From Lactifluus volemus (lineage: Eukaryota; Basidiomycota; Agaricomycetes; Russulales; Russulaceae), in NCBI GenBank assembly GCA_022376515.1, contig WTXI01000208.1:1-64000 (forward strand): 64,000 bases of DNA. The letters run 5' to 3'. The notes under the pieces were generated by a model. The model was not told where the DNA came from and ran no database searches. It worked only from the letters and a program-made list of their open reading frames with translations. Position 1 is the first letter of the stretch. Each line of letters begins with the position of its first letter. Shown piece by piece: positions 1 to 10,928 of the stretch. Both the position numbers and the translations under genes were made by a program.

Positions 1-1079
1 TTTTACAAATGGTAAAACGCTGACCTAGTGTGATGGTTGTCATTCTTCCCTCCAGTCATCGTCGATCGTCACTGCTTACTTCGTTCTCGCCGCCGGTATA
101 CGAGTGGTGCGTTCAGTATGTCTCAAGGTGTCAGATGTTTACGACGATGAGGGACGCTCCTAGTCGTTAGCCGAGATTGCGGGCGCTGCGGCCCTAAGCA
201 GGACCTGGGGCAACACGTGGAGTGAAATTAGTAGTTGGAAGAGTGTTTTGATAATCCTTGTGGGAGTTGAGGCCGTTCACTGAATCTGATAGTCTTATCT
301 ATCAGATCCAAGAATGGCGCCTCCAAGTTGGTGGTAGCAGCAGATCTGAAGATCCATTGCGAAAGTGAAGATGGGAAACGCATTGCATGATTAGGTGATT
401 AGAGACCAATGTTCTAGCTATACGTAACTACGGCGAGCTCACATCGCTCGGCTGCGTGGTCGGGGCTAATGCGGTGAACGTGGCGCTTTGCCTCAGACAT
501 GCGGCTGCAGGCAGATTCTTTTCAAATTTCGGGCTTCGCGGTGACGTTATTACTCAGAAGCTCTACCTGGTAGAGACTCGTTCCGCGAGGAGATGACTTT
601 GTGTGAACATGTAGCCGGGGCTTTCACGGAGTATCTACAGCTCCAGAGGACCAGCCAGAAAGGGCTTCGGAAACTTTAGCGCAATGAAAAGACGTACATC
701 AGCCAGATTACTCCGTAGTCACAGGTCTGGTGCCAGTAAACCAACGCAGCGTACATGTAACGTGGAAAATAGCTGGCAGACAGTCCTCAAACTTCACTAG
801 CTTCACTAACAAATTTTGACTCGCGGGACATCGTCGCGACACACTGGGAAGATATGCCGCCCAAGTGTGGTGGAATTCGAAGGGAAATGAGAGACAACAA
901 TGGGCGCGTGAATATGAATTCCAATAAAGACGCGTCTGGATGATCATTTGGCCGGCTGCGCCCTCCATTTTTATACACATTGGGACAAAAGGGTTTGGAA
1001 TTTTGAATGATATCTTTTTAAAAGTTACCGCGTTTGGACTCCACACCGAAAATATGAAGAAGAACATTTGAAATGTGTA
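1..1079. other. No recognisable gene; left edge of window
   Basis: I see no domain, conserved frame or paralogue here. The longest minus-strand frame (708-1277) runs through the dispersed repeat and lacks any recognisable motif, so I do not call it coding. Confidence 0.5.
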
Positions 1080-1207
1080 AGCACCAGTGAAATGAGGCCT
1101 CAGTTGCCAGTTATTTGGGCGTAACATCGGACGAACCGGGACGATGCCCCCGATAACTTGAACGGTTCGAATCTCATGGCACGCGTCATTGCCGTCATGC
1201 TTATGCA
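1080..1207. repeat. Dispersed ~128-bp repeat, copy 1
   Basis: A block starting AGCACCAGTGAAAT and ending near GCCGTCATGCTT recurs almost unchanged at 12369-12498, with a few substitutions and a small indel. It contains GGTTCGAATC at 1164-1173, which resembles the B box of a tRNA or tRNA-derived promoter. No convincing A box is visible. It abuts the broken end of a relict exon in both locations, but in opposite orientation relative to that exon. This suggests an independent small element rather than part of the gene. Confidence 0.55.
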
Positions 1208-1213
1208 AATTGA

Positions 1214-1440
1214 TTACAATCTCAACTCGATATTCGATTGGATGCTTTGGTCCTGGGCTTGAACGAAGAGGTGGCATTCAGAGATTAATTCCATTGCCCG
1301 CGTTAGGTAAGCCCTGCCAGTATTTTCCATACTTGACAAACCGGTATTGAGTCCATTTGGAAATGGGGCCCAATTCTCTTGTCGTGGATGGAGATGATCA
1401 GGGCATGAATCAGATATAGTCGAACCCCTTCCTTTTTCGG
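1214..1440 (-). pseudogene. Relict exon of the unrecognised C-terminal domain family
   Basis: On the minus strand this encodes ...NTGRAYLTRAMELISECH... and ends ...SNIELR at a GTAATC splice donor. It matches exon 3 of the gene at 13475-16489 (GYRTRAMELISECHLFAQA) and the corresponding exon near 5461-5235. The acceptor side is also preserved: the intron tail resembling CTGATTCATGCCCTGATCAT lies just upstream of it. The F-box part upstream and all exons downstream are missing, and the dispersed repeat begins directly after the donor. It is a stranded exon, most likely left by rearrangement. Confidence 0.55.
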
Positions 1441-1453
1441 CTACCACCAACAC

Positions 1454-3874
1454 AGCGGGTCGTCCGAGTTAAAAGTAGAAGTAATACACCTATACCCTGA
1501 GAGGAAACACTTGGTATCCTCGTGATCTGTCCTTTAACCACCTTTCCTTGTCTCACTCAACCAACCAACTTGAATGTCTGTGGCCGAAGCCATGCCCCAC
1601 CTGTCACTAGGGAAGGACACCGGGTATGATAAACCCGCTGGGTCTGCGGGTAGGGGTCTCGAGGGTAGGGGCCGGGGTATGGTTTCCTCTATCCTGGCCA
1701 ACCTCTACCACCCCAGACCATGAAACGCACCAAGTGCCAGTGGTCACATGTCACATGCTACAACTGACTCACCCGTTGACCTTGACTTCAGCCAAAACCA
1801 GAAAGTCAACCAACGCCTCCACTTGCCCTAACAGGTTTCCCTCACCCTCGTCACTGCCGTGGCTGCCAACTGTGTGCTTAAGGGGGGGTTGTTTGTAAGT
1901 TACCAGTGTCGCCACCGACACTAAACTTGGCAGAACGTCTCACTCTTGCTTCGTGTTTTTTTTTTTTGCCCTCTTTGCTTATTTTTTTTCTGGCTATTGT
2001 GCTGAAGCACACGGCACTGATTTATGTCTAGTCTGCCAGGCTGCCCCGGCGAAGATCATATTTGTCTACCCGCAATTCCCGAAGCGTGCAGACACCGTAA
2101 GGTCAGCCGTGACCGTGTCTGACCTTGCAACCACGTTTTCGTGCCACGTTCTGCCCCTCCCGACTGCTACCACCCGCCGCTTCAATCACCCAGGGCCGTT
2201 CACACCGCGTCAGGGTCGCTGGCGTCAGGTTGTGCTGGTATCGCCGTCGCGATCATCCGAACGCCTGACGCCAGTGACTGGCGCTATCATGTGACGTCCC
2301 CCCAAAACCGTCGTCCGGACCCGCTCGGACTCGCCCCCGAAAATGTCCCTGGAATTTGTTCGCGCGAGGAGAAGAGAAAGGACGGGGCAAAATGTGACTT
2401 GGATGCCCTTACAGATATCCATTTAAGCTACGGTCCATACTAACTTATTTACAGTCACTAATCGCAATATTAAGTAAAACGTGTAAGAGCAACGAAACGC
2501 GTATGAACGCCGACTTGAGACAAGCAACTGGACTCGGTTGCTGCCAGTGAATGTGCTGAACCCCGAGCGGGCGCGCTCGATCTGGGAGTAAGGCTGCAGC
2601 CTCGTAAAACACGAGGGGGGCCTCGACACTATCTAAAAACAGTAAGTCGATGAGAAGCGCATATTGGTATCGTGAAACGGTCTGGGCGTCCACCCCCAAC
2701 TGCCATCAGCAAAAAAAAGAGAACTCGGTTAGGCCTCAACTAGGCCCAGTTAGGGACACGTTAGTATTATAAGTATACGTACTATTTTTAGTATCCTAGA
2801 ATATGAGATTGTTAGCGATAAAGTATGATCACCGTGACGGCACCAAAACCCTAACCTTACATAAAAAAATGTAGTAGCCCATGTAGGTCTTGATTTTTGT
2901 GCTGATGTGGGAGCGTCCTTCAAGTTGATCCAGCCCGGCTTGCCCTCGAGGTGCTGGCGACTTAGCTACCCCTCCTCTTCAACGTGTGAGTCATCCGACT
3001 TGTCCCTCCTCCTCAGCATCTCTTCACAGAGTCCTAACACACTCTAACATCCCCTTCAGACAGCCAATGTTTGGTTGCGCGGGCACTGGCAGCTGGCTGG
3101 CCAGCCGCTCTTGCTCTCACTACTGCCAGTGCCTCCACCTCCTCCACGGGGCTGCCACTGCCGCCACTGTCGTCGGTCCGTTGCAACGCGTTCACTCACA
3201 AGACCGTCTCAGCCAAGCTCATCCAGGCTCTTAACCTATACTAATACAGATGTTCTTTGACCAACTTCAGTCCCAACTTATCAGGCCCGCCTTCCCCAAC
3301 AAAGCCTCCCATGACACCATCCACATCACCAATGACACCACCCATACCACGCACGATACCTTATCCGAAATGTTGAATTGATAAGTTCTTTCAATAGCAT
3401 TCTACACGTACCGTTCACGAGGCGAACGCGAACGCGCACGGGTCCGAGAAGCCACTGGTGACATCCGGTGACCAAGAATCGCTCAGGCTTACTATCCCTT
3501 TCCTTGCTTCATTATCACCGTGACTCAACCTTATTCCAGTATTCTACCTTACTTCTGCTTTATGAGTTCTGTCCACCTGTACATTCATAATATGGCCCTC
3601 TACTGACTCTCTCACTAGATTTCGTTCTTAATCACACAGCTAGTAGCTCGGATTTTCTCTTTTGAGTCATCCCCCACGTGTTGTCAACAACTTTACTGTC
3701 TTCACAGCCTCACCACTCGTTCTCGGCTTGGAGGAAATTAAGCGCACAAGGTATGATCATGTCATCTTCCACTCAAGGACAATTTGACATTTTCTTGTAA
3801 TTTAGGCTCGCCGCTGTTACCTCTGCAGTCTCCTTCAATTCTTGTCATCACCAATCATCACTGGCAATCAATGT
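1454..3874. other. Gene-poor spacer
   Basis: About 2.4 kb without a supported gene. Frames of up to 113 residues occur on both strands but are low in recognisable motif, overlap one another, and have no paralogue in the window. Short poly-T and poly-A tracts are present (around 1954-1990). I see nothing assignable. Confidence 0.4.
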
Positions 3875-5461
3875 CTACATGTCTGTGGTGTTCTGCAGAA
3901 CACCACCACTCCAGCTCGATAGAGCGTTCTGGGTTACACAGTTACACAGTGCTTTCTTCTTTCCTCTCTCAGCATGGTCTTGCTTGGGGCCATGTGTGGG
4001 CTGAGCCATTAGAGAGTGTTGTGGACTGATCGATGATTGCTGGGGGAGTCTGGAGCGTGATGAACTTGGACTGGAGGGGCTTGGTCTATACAAAGTCTGT
4101 GCCAGGATCAGAGTGAGGAGGATGACAAACATATCAGGACGTACCCAACCGCCTTCGGGTGGTTGAGATCTTGTGCTAATAAGGATATCGATATTTTGAA
4201 ATTCCATCATTTGGTGAATCGCCAGCTTCCAGAGTGGGATATTCCTCGCGGCGGAGTGGTTGACTACTGATACCATTAACCTAGATAATGGTCGCTCTCT
4301 GCGATACCAGATCTTGGCCGTGGCATTGACGGTTGCCTCAACATGACTTTCACCTTCGAGCTTTCCGAAAATGTCTAAGAAGACGTGAGAACAAAGAGTA
4401 AAAGAAAGACCAAGCGCAACAAACCTTTGAAAATGATAGCACGGTCTGGTAGCCAGACATTGCCAAAAGCACGGTCGCTTCGTGGTGTACCTTGAAGGTA
4501 CACACGGCGTGGCTTATCGGTGAGCACCCAGACCCGATTCACATTGTGAAAATCCTCAATCGGGTCGGCTTGGAATGTACTTTATATTCTTCCGGTGATG
4601 CAGGAAGATCTCTGTAGAAGTGAGGATTTTGTCTGAGGGTAAGACGTCTGTCGTCGAAACGGGGTAAACGGCTGAAGTTCCAAAGAACTTCCTTCAAGTC
4701 CGATTTCTCACTGAGGACCTCTGAGACATGCATCAGATTTGAGAAACAACGAAGGCCAGTACCCAACACTCACGGCAGGCAACGATGGGATACCTGTCGG
4801 TAGGGGAACTGCAGAGAAAGAACGTGACGTCTCTTGTTGGTTCCGACCATTCATTATCACCTGGCTGGGGGTCGGTATGTAACGACATTAAATTGAGGAT
4901 GCAATAGGTACCAGCCTCACCTTCTTCTTTCTCAGCTTCAATAAAATCGTCGTCCAGAATGACTTGTCCTTCGATCTCGCTTCCTCCATCCTTTTGAAGA
5001 GTGTCTTATCACTTTTTATATACTCTACGTCATTCAGGTTCCTGAAACGGCTCCTCCATTCATAGTAGCACAAGAGGTTGGTCGCGTGTTGGAACATCAT
5101 GTCAGCATCCTTGGATTTCTGCTCTTTTGCGTCAGTAGCACTGCTCAACGCCTCGTCAACGGCGGCTAACGCTCTTTGAAGAAGCCCATTCAGAACTGGG
5201 TGACAGAAAGCATGTTATGTACACCGATTACCTTGTCAACTTGACATCTGACTCGGAGCTTTGATCTTGGGTTTGGGCGAAAAGTCGGCAAGCGGAGATT
5301 AGTTCCATGGCCTGCCTTCGGTACGCCCTCCCAGTCATTTGCATATACTTGATAAATGACGATCTGTCGAATCCCAAGGGGCTTTCAATGTTCTTGGGGC
5401 GGCATTTCTGGGGCTCAATTCTCTCGGAGCGTTTCTGGGGTTCAATTCTCTCGGAGCGCTT
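3875..5461 (-). pseudogene. C-terminal half of F-box gene A1: unrecognised domain, frameshifted
   Basis: I do not recognise this domain. On the minus strand it has several exons paralogous to 14908-13475. The first is the GRAYRRQAMELISACRLF exon (5461 to about 5235), with a GTAATC donor. The next is an Ala-Leu-Asp-rich helical exon with ALAAVDEAL and KRMEEARSKDKS (about 5163-4917). A third has LWNFSRLPRFDDRRLTL, QNPHFYRDLP and RVWVLTDK. The last has GKLEGESHVEA and PPEGGWVRPD, then a short hydrophobic stretch FVILLTLILAQ that could be a membrane anchor. Relative to the paralogue, one base is missing where EEYK meets FQADPIEDF (about 4574-4582), so the frame breaks. The region joins the F-box modules upstream through a phase-0 intron (5528-5462, donor GTATGTGA). 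Either this is a pseudogene or the assembly has an error. Confidence 0.55.
5408..5461 (-). repeat. Two 27-bp tandem units in the A1 linker
   Basis: Two adjacent 27-bp units encode KRSERIEPQ twice on the minus strand, at the start of the first exon after the F-box module. The paralogue at 14696-14911 has an 18-bp hexapeptide array in the same position. The linker is therefore repeat-built in both genes but from unrelated units. Confidence 0.75.
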
Positions 5462-5469
5462 CTCGTATA

Positions 5470-8400
5470 TGATCAGGGTATAAGAAGAATCAGATAGAGT
5501 CGCTACGAGTTGAGTAAGGATCACATACCAAGCACACAGGGTAGCCCGCTCTCTCTCGCTCAATTATAAATGGAGAAAACGCCTCGACGACACTGCTTCC
5601 ACCAAAACATCGAAGCTCCAGCAGACTTGGAAGGACTTCCAGAGGCATTTCTCCACCCTCCGAACACAGAGAACGAGAGAGTTCTCCCGCGAGGACGGTT
5701 GACACACAAAGTGTCTTCACATTAGGGAACGGTCTGAAAAGCTCACGCCATTCTGTTCTGTCGACTTCGTTGGGAGACTCTGACGATTGATTGTCCTCCA
5801 CATGGCTGAGCGTGAGTTTCTCCACCGCAGAAAGTATGGGTAAAAGTGCACCAAGGATTTCGACTGCGCACGATACCTGCCAATCGAGGCGTCTGCACAG
5901 AATTTGCACGCACAAGGGACTACCCCAATCAGGGTCCGCTATTAACGTAACGGAATTCTCTTCGCAAGCGAGCTCTACTTCGCTGAAGCGGAGGTTCTCT
6001 GATGTCTCAGTGAACTGCAAGAGCCGTGGAACGTTGAAACGTACGGCTTGATTGAAAAATTGGATATCGAGTATGCTAAGAGCTGGGGCGCTGATCCCCG
6101 AAAGAAGGTCTTCAAGGTAAGCGTTAACGCCTCGAAATGAAAGGAGGTGAAGGTGAAGAAGGGGTGCAATCGGGTATTTCCATAATTGGCTTTCGACATT
6201 ACGGTCTGGAAGAGGTGAATGAAAATGAATCTTGAGAATCCTCAGTTGTGGCATGAGTAGAATCCGATTGAGAATATAAGCAGGGGGGAAGTAGGCGGAT
6301 GTTGGGATATCTATAAGCTCGAGATTGACGAGGCCCGCGGCATTTGTGAGTAAAGGAAATCCAAGCGAAGTAGTCGAAAAGTGGCGTAGACTAGGAGCTT
6401 GAACCGTTCCAGAAATGACCACCCCTGTAGAACCTTCAGCTTGAGACCCAATACGCATGCATTCCAAGATCGGAAATTCTTCATTAATCTCCGTGAAAAT
6501 TTTCCCCAAGCTTGAGGCTGGCATCCAGAGGGCAATGCGACGCACACAATGACGATGCGAGAGCGCGAGCAGAGCACCTTTTTCGTCCTCGGTCGTCATC
6601 TTGCGATCAACTTCGTTGTAAGAAACAGCGAGTGGCACCAGGGAGGGTAAATGTGCTAGCATGTCTGCTACAGGCACATCATAGGTGCAAAGTAGAATAT
6701 CCCATTGAGCCGGTAACTCAATAATGAGATCTCGCCACTGTCTGGAAAAGTGTGCCAGCTTGAACAACCAAAGTGCAAACCGGGCATTCTCATCTTCGTC
6801 CTCGTCCCTGTTATCTAGTCGATAGATATTAAATATGTTGAAAAGGACGTCGTCGTTGATAGCGTGGATGGCGTATTTCCCGTGGATGGGGCAGTTCTTG
6901 TTGATCTCGTAATTCTCGTTGACGGGGAAATTCTCGACGACGGCAAAGTTCTCGTTGATGGCGTAGATCTCGTCAGTGCTGTGGTTCTTGTTGATGGTGT
7001 AGTTCCCGTCGATACTGTCGTTATCGTCGATGGTGTAGTTGTTGTCAATGGAGGAGTTCTCGTAGATGATCAGGGCATGAATCAGATAGTCGCCACAAGT
7101 TGAGTAAGATTCACGTACCAGGCTCACAGGGTGGCCAACTGTCTCTCGTTCAATTATGAATGGAGCGAATGCCTCGGCGACGCCGCTTCCACCAGAACAT
7201 TGAAGCTCCAGAAGATTTGGAAGGACTTCCAGAGGCTTTTCTCCACCCTCCGAACACAGAGAACGAGAGAGTTCCCCGACGAGGACGGTTGACACACAAA
7301 GTGTCCTCACATTACCGAATGGTCTGAGAAGCTCGCGCCATTCTGTTCTGTCGACTTCGTTGGGAGACTCTGACGATTGATTGTCCTCCACATGGCTGAG
7401 TGTGAGTTTCTCCACCGCAGAAAGTATGGGTAAAAGGATCTCGACTGCGCACGATACCTGCCAATCGAGGCGTCTGCACATAACTTCCACGCACAAGGGA
7501 CTACCCCACTCAGGGTCCGCTATTAACGTAACGGAATCCTCTTCGCAAGAGAGCTCTACTTCGCTGAAGCGGAGGTTCTCTGATGTCTCAGTGAACTGCA
7601 AGAGCCGTGGAACGTTGAATCGTACGGCCTGATTGAAAAACTGGATATCGAGTATGCTAAGGGCTGGGGCGCTGATCCCTGAAAGAAGGCCTTCAAGGTA
7701 AGCGTTAACGCCTCTAAATGACAGGAGGTGAAGGTGAAGAAGGGGTTCAGTCGCGATCGGGTCATTTGATAATTGGCTTTCGACATCACGGTTTGGAAGA
7801 GGGGGGAGAAAATGAATCTTGAGAATCCTCAGTTGTGGCATGAGTAGAATCCGATTGAGAATATAGGCAGGAGGGAAGTAGGCGGATGCTGGGATATCTA
7901 TAAGCTCGAGATTGACGAGGCCCACGGCATTTGTGAGTAAAGGAAATCCAAGCGAAGCAGTCGAAAAGTGGCGTAGATTAGGAGCTTGGACAGTTCCAGA
8001 AATGACCAGCCCTGTAGAGCCTTCGGCTTGAGACCAAATACGCATGCGTTCCAAGATCGGGAATTCTTCGTTAATCCCAGCGATCAATTTCCCCAAGTTT
8101 GAGGCTGGCATCCAGAGGGCAATACGACGCACACGATGACGATGCGAGAGCGCGAGCAGTGCACCCTCTTCGTCTTCGGTCGTCATCTGGTGATCAAAAT
8201 CGTTGTAAAAAACAGTGAGTGGCAGCAGGGGGGTGAATGTGCTAGCATGTCTGCTACAGGCACACCATAGGTGCAAAGTAGATGGATATTCAGTCGAGCT
8301 GGTGACGCAAGAATGAGGTATCGCCACTGTCTGGAAACGTGTGCCAGCTTGTACCACCAACGTGCCAACTGGGCATTCTCATCTTCTTCCTCATTCCTGA

Positions 8401-8620
8401 TGTCGAGTCGATAGATATTAAATATGTTGAGAAGGACGTCATTGTTGATCATATCAAAAGGTGAATATGGTCTGATGCTTGTGGGCTCTGTTGGATTCAC
8501 AAATTGGACAGATTGGTGCACGGAACAGGGGTGATGGTGATATGACTCACGACTTGGTGCACCTCGGTGGAGCGTCGTAACAACCTCCAAGTGAGTGGTG
8601 GCAGACAACTGACCAGACAT
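5470..8620 (-). CDS. F-box/LRR-like protein with two tandem F-box modules (gene A1, N-terminal part)
   Basis: Likely substrate-recognition subunit of an SCF-type ubiquitin ligase; this is inferred from the fold, and the target is unknown. Exon 1 starts at ATG 8620 (MSGQLSATTH) and ends at a GTGAGTCATATC donor. The acceptor ATCCAACAG leads to an F-box-like segment, NNDVLLNIFNIYRL then HVSRQWRYLILASPARL. About 400 residues of leucine-rich, LRR-like sequence follow (GLVNLELIDIPASAYFPPAY, LMPQLRILKIHF). A second complete F-box/LRR module begins near 6850 (NDDVLFNIFNIYRL) after a hexapeptide linker, so the gene has duplicated internally. In module 1 a G tract at about 8227-8232 has six Gs where the paralogues at 16.1 kb and 34.3 kb have seven. 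This breaks the frame just after MLAHSPP, so module 1 may be dead or the assembly wrong. Module 2 reads through cleanly. Confidence 0.65.
6864..7061 (-). repeat. 18-bp coding minisatellite, about 11 units (hexapeptide ENYTID-like)
   Basis: Eleven consecutive 18-bp units, roughly GTYGATGGTGTAGTTCTC on the plus strand, encode hexapeptides such as ENSSID, NNYTID, DNDSID, GNYTIN and ENFPVN on the minus strand. They link the first F-box/LRR module to the second. Units near the upstream end are closest to consensus and later ones are degenerate. There are no spacers between units. Confidence 0.85.
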
Positions 8621-9281
8621 GTCAGGGTGAGGGAGTAGTAACTACGAGGATGTGGCTGAAGGCTGAAACGTGGTGCCCTTGCTGCAGCCTTGCGTCAGCT
8701 ATTCGTGACGGCGTTGAGTTGTGTACGAACGTGGACATACAGTAACACCGACAGTTTGAGCATCAATTTGATCGATGGCCGGGCGTTTACAAGGAGTCAC
8801 GAGCGCGTCGCGTGAAGCCAAATAACTTTTGATTTTTGATTTTTAGATCGTTGTGCGACACGATGTTGCAGAGATATCCTCCAAAAAAAACTTGATCATA
8901 AGTAATGAATCATACAATCCTTGTCAAAGCCGCTAAGAAAAAAAATATAGATAATGGAGACGGAAGCATGCACACGACCTGCGGCGGGATAAGGAAAAAG
9001 AAAAAAAAAGGGAGGGGCCGTCTAAGTCAATAATAATCGGAGGACGTCGTGAGGACATGGTGAACAATAAAAGAGGGGAAAAAAAGAAAGGCAGATGTTA
9101 TGATAAAAGAAAAAAAAAAAGAGGGAGGTGCAGCAGAGTAGGGATAAAAGCATGGTCGTGTAGGTCGTCCTTCATGGCGTGTGTGAGTGAGTGAGAGAAA
9201 GAAATTAGGCGTGGCGTGAGCAGAACAGACATTGAACGTTTTAGAGAGGTGACGAGAGATTGTGGGCACATTTATGCATCC
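8621..9281. other. Intergenic spacer between A1 and the KIN1 fragment
   Basis: This is homologous to 16490-17437, the spacer in the second segment copy. It has A-rich runs (around 9000-9010 and 9108-9121) and a short GTGA microsatellite near 9181-9200. No gene is seen. It should hold the promoter of A1, but I can pick out no specific element. Confidence 0.5.
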
Positions 9282-10928
9282 TCAGAGCTTCAGTTCCGTC
9301 AACATTCGTCTTGCCAGCATCTGATACTGCCATCTATCACCACCCGCGCGACGGAATAGGATGCCATACAATGGCAACCAGGGGACCTGAAACCAAACAA
9401 AAGTCACATCAAAACGAACAAAAAACAGCTAGATCCAGTGGAAGGGGGAAACTAACCTTGACAATGTTAATCTCAAATCTGACCGAAAGCGTATTCTGCC
9501 AGACACTCTCGAGCACCTCGCGGTCCACTTCTCCAGTTGGAAACGCCTGACCTTGTAGCGCCGCCGGCGCTGGCGTCGCACCGAAATCGCGCGGGATCGG
9601 TGGCAAATTTTTGCCTCGCAGGGGAATTTGAGCGACGTGGGGAATCCTCTGGATGCAACGTGGCCAGATTAGTGATCGTCTGCTGGTTAGGCAGTGGTTG
9701 TGGTCGTGGTCGTGGTAGGGGGCGCGTTCGATGATGAGACGCTGAAAAAGGAAGAGGAGCCACTGCTCTGTCCGGAGGTGGCACCGCCGTCTGATGCTGT
9801 ACTGGGTGCTTCTCTCTCTCCTTTTCCTTCTCCTTGTGCCTACTTCCGTTCACGCTCGTCTCGACGCGATCGCGATCCTTTTCCTTTTCCTTGTCCTTGT
9901 CCTTGCGGCCGACAGCAAAGAGGCCTTGCGAACGATCCGTCTCGTGCCTCTAGAATCTCCGGAGCCCCCAAAGCCATGCTTGCGGGGAGGTCCCCGTCAT
10001 CGTGGTCGTCCCATGCGGGTCCTGCAGCGATGAGATGTCGATCGAAGGGATGTATGCAGTCGAAACTGGTCTTGGTTTCCCTGTATTGCACCCGCATCCG
10101 GTCCAATACGAGCCGAATGTCCGCCTTGAGCACCGCCGGAGGCTTGCTCGACGTCGTCGCCACACTAAGAGAACGCACATGATGAGGAGGAGGGTATAAG
10201 ACACACCTGAATGCACACGTACCTGAACAGACCCTTGTACACTGGCTTAAAGTCCTTATAGGCCGCATTCGCACCATCTCCATCCGTCAACTCGTGCCCA
10301 GCACCGTTCATCCGTCGCCTTCCAACCGCACCCTCCTCCCCAGCTTGCGAGAACGGTCGCTCGCCCATACCCTGCCGCCCCACAGTACCGTGACCGTGAC
10401 TGGTCGACGGACGTGTCCCATAACTAGTCGACGGCCGCCGGTGACGCCCGATCGTACTACCAACGCTGGACAGCAGCGCGCCGCCTGTGCTGCTGCGACG
10501 CTCATGCCGCTTCGTGTGGCTCTGCTGATCGAGGACCGTCGCCGCACGTCGATGCAGCGATAGCGTTAGACTATGCGACGCTCGACTGTGCGTCTGGCTC
10601 TGAGTCTGACTCTCCGCATCGGTGCCGCCAGGTGCGGCGGTGGCAGCCGTCGGCGTTGGTGTAGCGGTGGACTCCTCCTCGTCGCCTGAAGCAGTAGAAC
10701 TGGGTACGCCCGCAGCTGATGGTTGTGGTGACTCCGTTTTCTCGTGCAACGGCGACCCCGCATGCTTCCTCTCCCGCTCCTCGTCCTTTTTCCTTTCCGA
10801 GCTACCATCCATATCCGTCAACGGTCGTGGAGATCCAAAGCTTCCCAAGATGCTCGTCCGCTTGCCGCTAGAACGATCGCCCCCACCGCTTCCTCAAACA
10901 CTCGCCCCGCCGATCAAGAGACTTCCAA
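9282..10928 (-). pseudogene. Truncated KIN1 kinase fragment (C-terminal tail and KA1 domain only)
   Basis: A near-identical copy of the 3' part of the KIN1 gene at 17438-19160, lacking the whole kinase domain. It retains the Ser/Thr/Pro-rich tail ([39 protein letters not shown]), the small introns, and a final exon encoding VPWLPLYGILFRRAGGD down to LTELKL, the end of a KA1 domain. Homology stops abruptly at about 10928 (AAGAGACTTCCA). Relative to the intact gene, two bases are missing just after CIH (about 10045-10053), shifting the frame. A promoterless, frameshifted copy of this kind is best read as a duplication pseudogene. Confidence 0.8.

Noticed and set aside
1155..1190. Possible tRNA gene around GGTTCGAATC
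   Set aside because: Only a T-arm-like B box is visible. No A box, anticodon stem or acceptor pairing could be made.
708..1277. 189-residue minus-strand frame
   Set aside because: It runs through the dispersed repeat and the relict exon's intron in the wrong frame, and has no motif.
6864..7061. Regular repeats taken as a CRISPR array or a left-handed beta-helix
   Set aside because: The 18-bp units are contiguous with no spacers, and the genome is eukaryotic. The hexapeptide ENYTID lacks the small residue expected at position 5 of the acyltransferase hexapeptide pattern.
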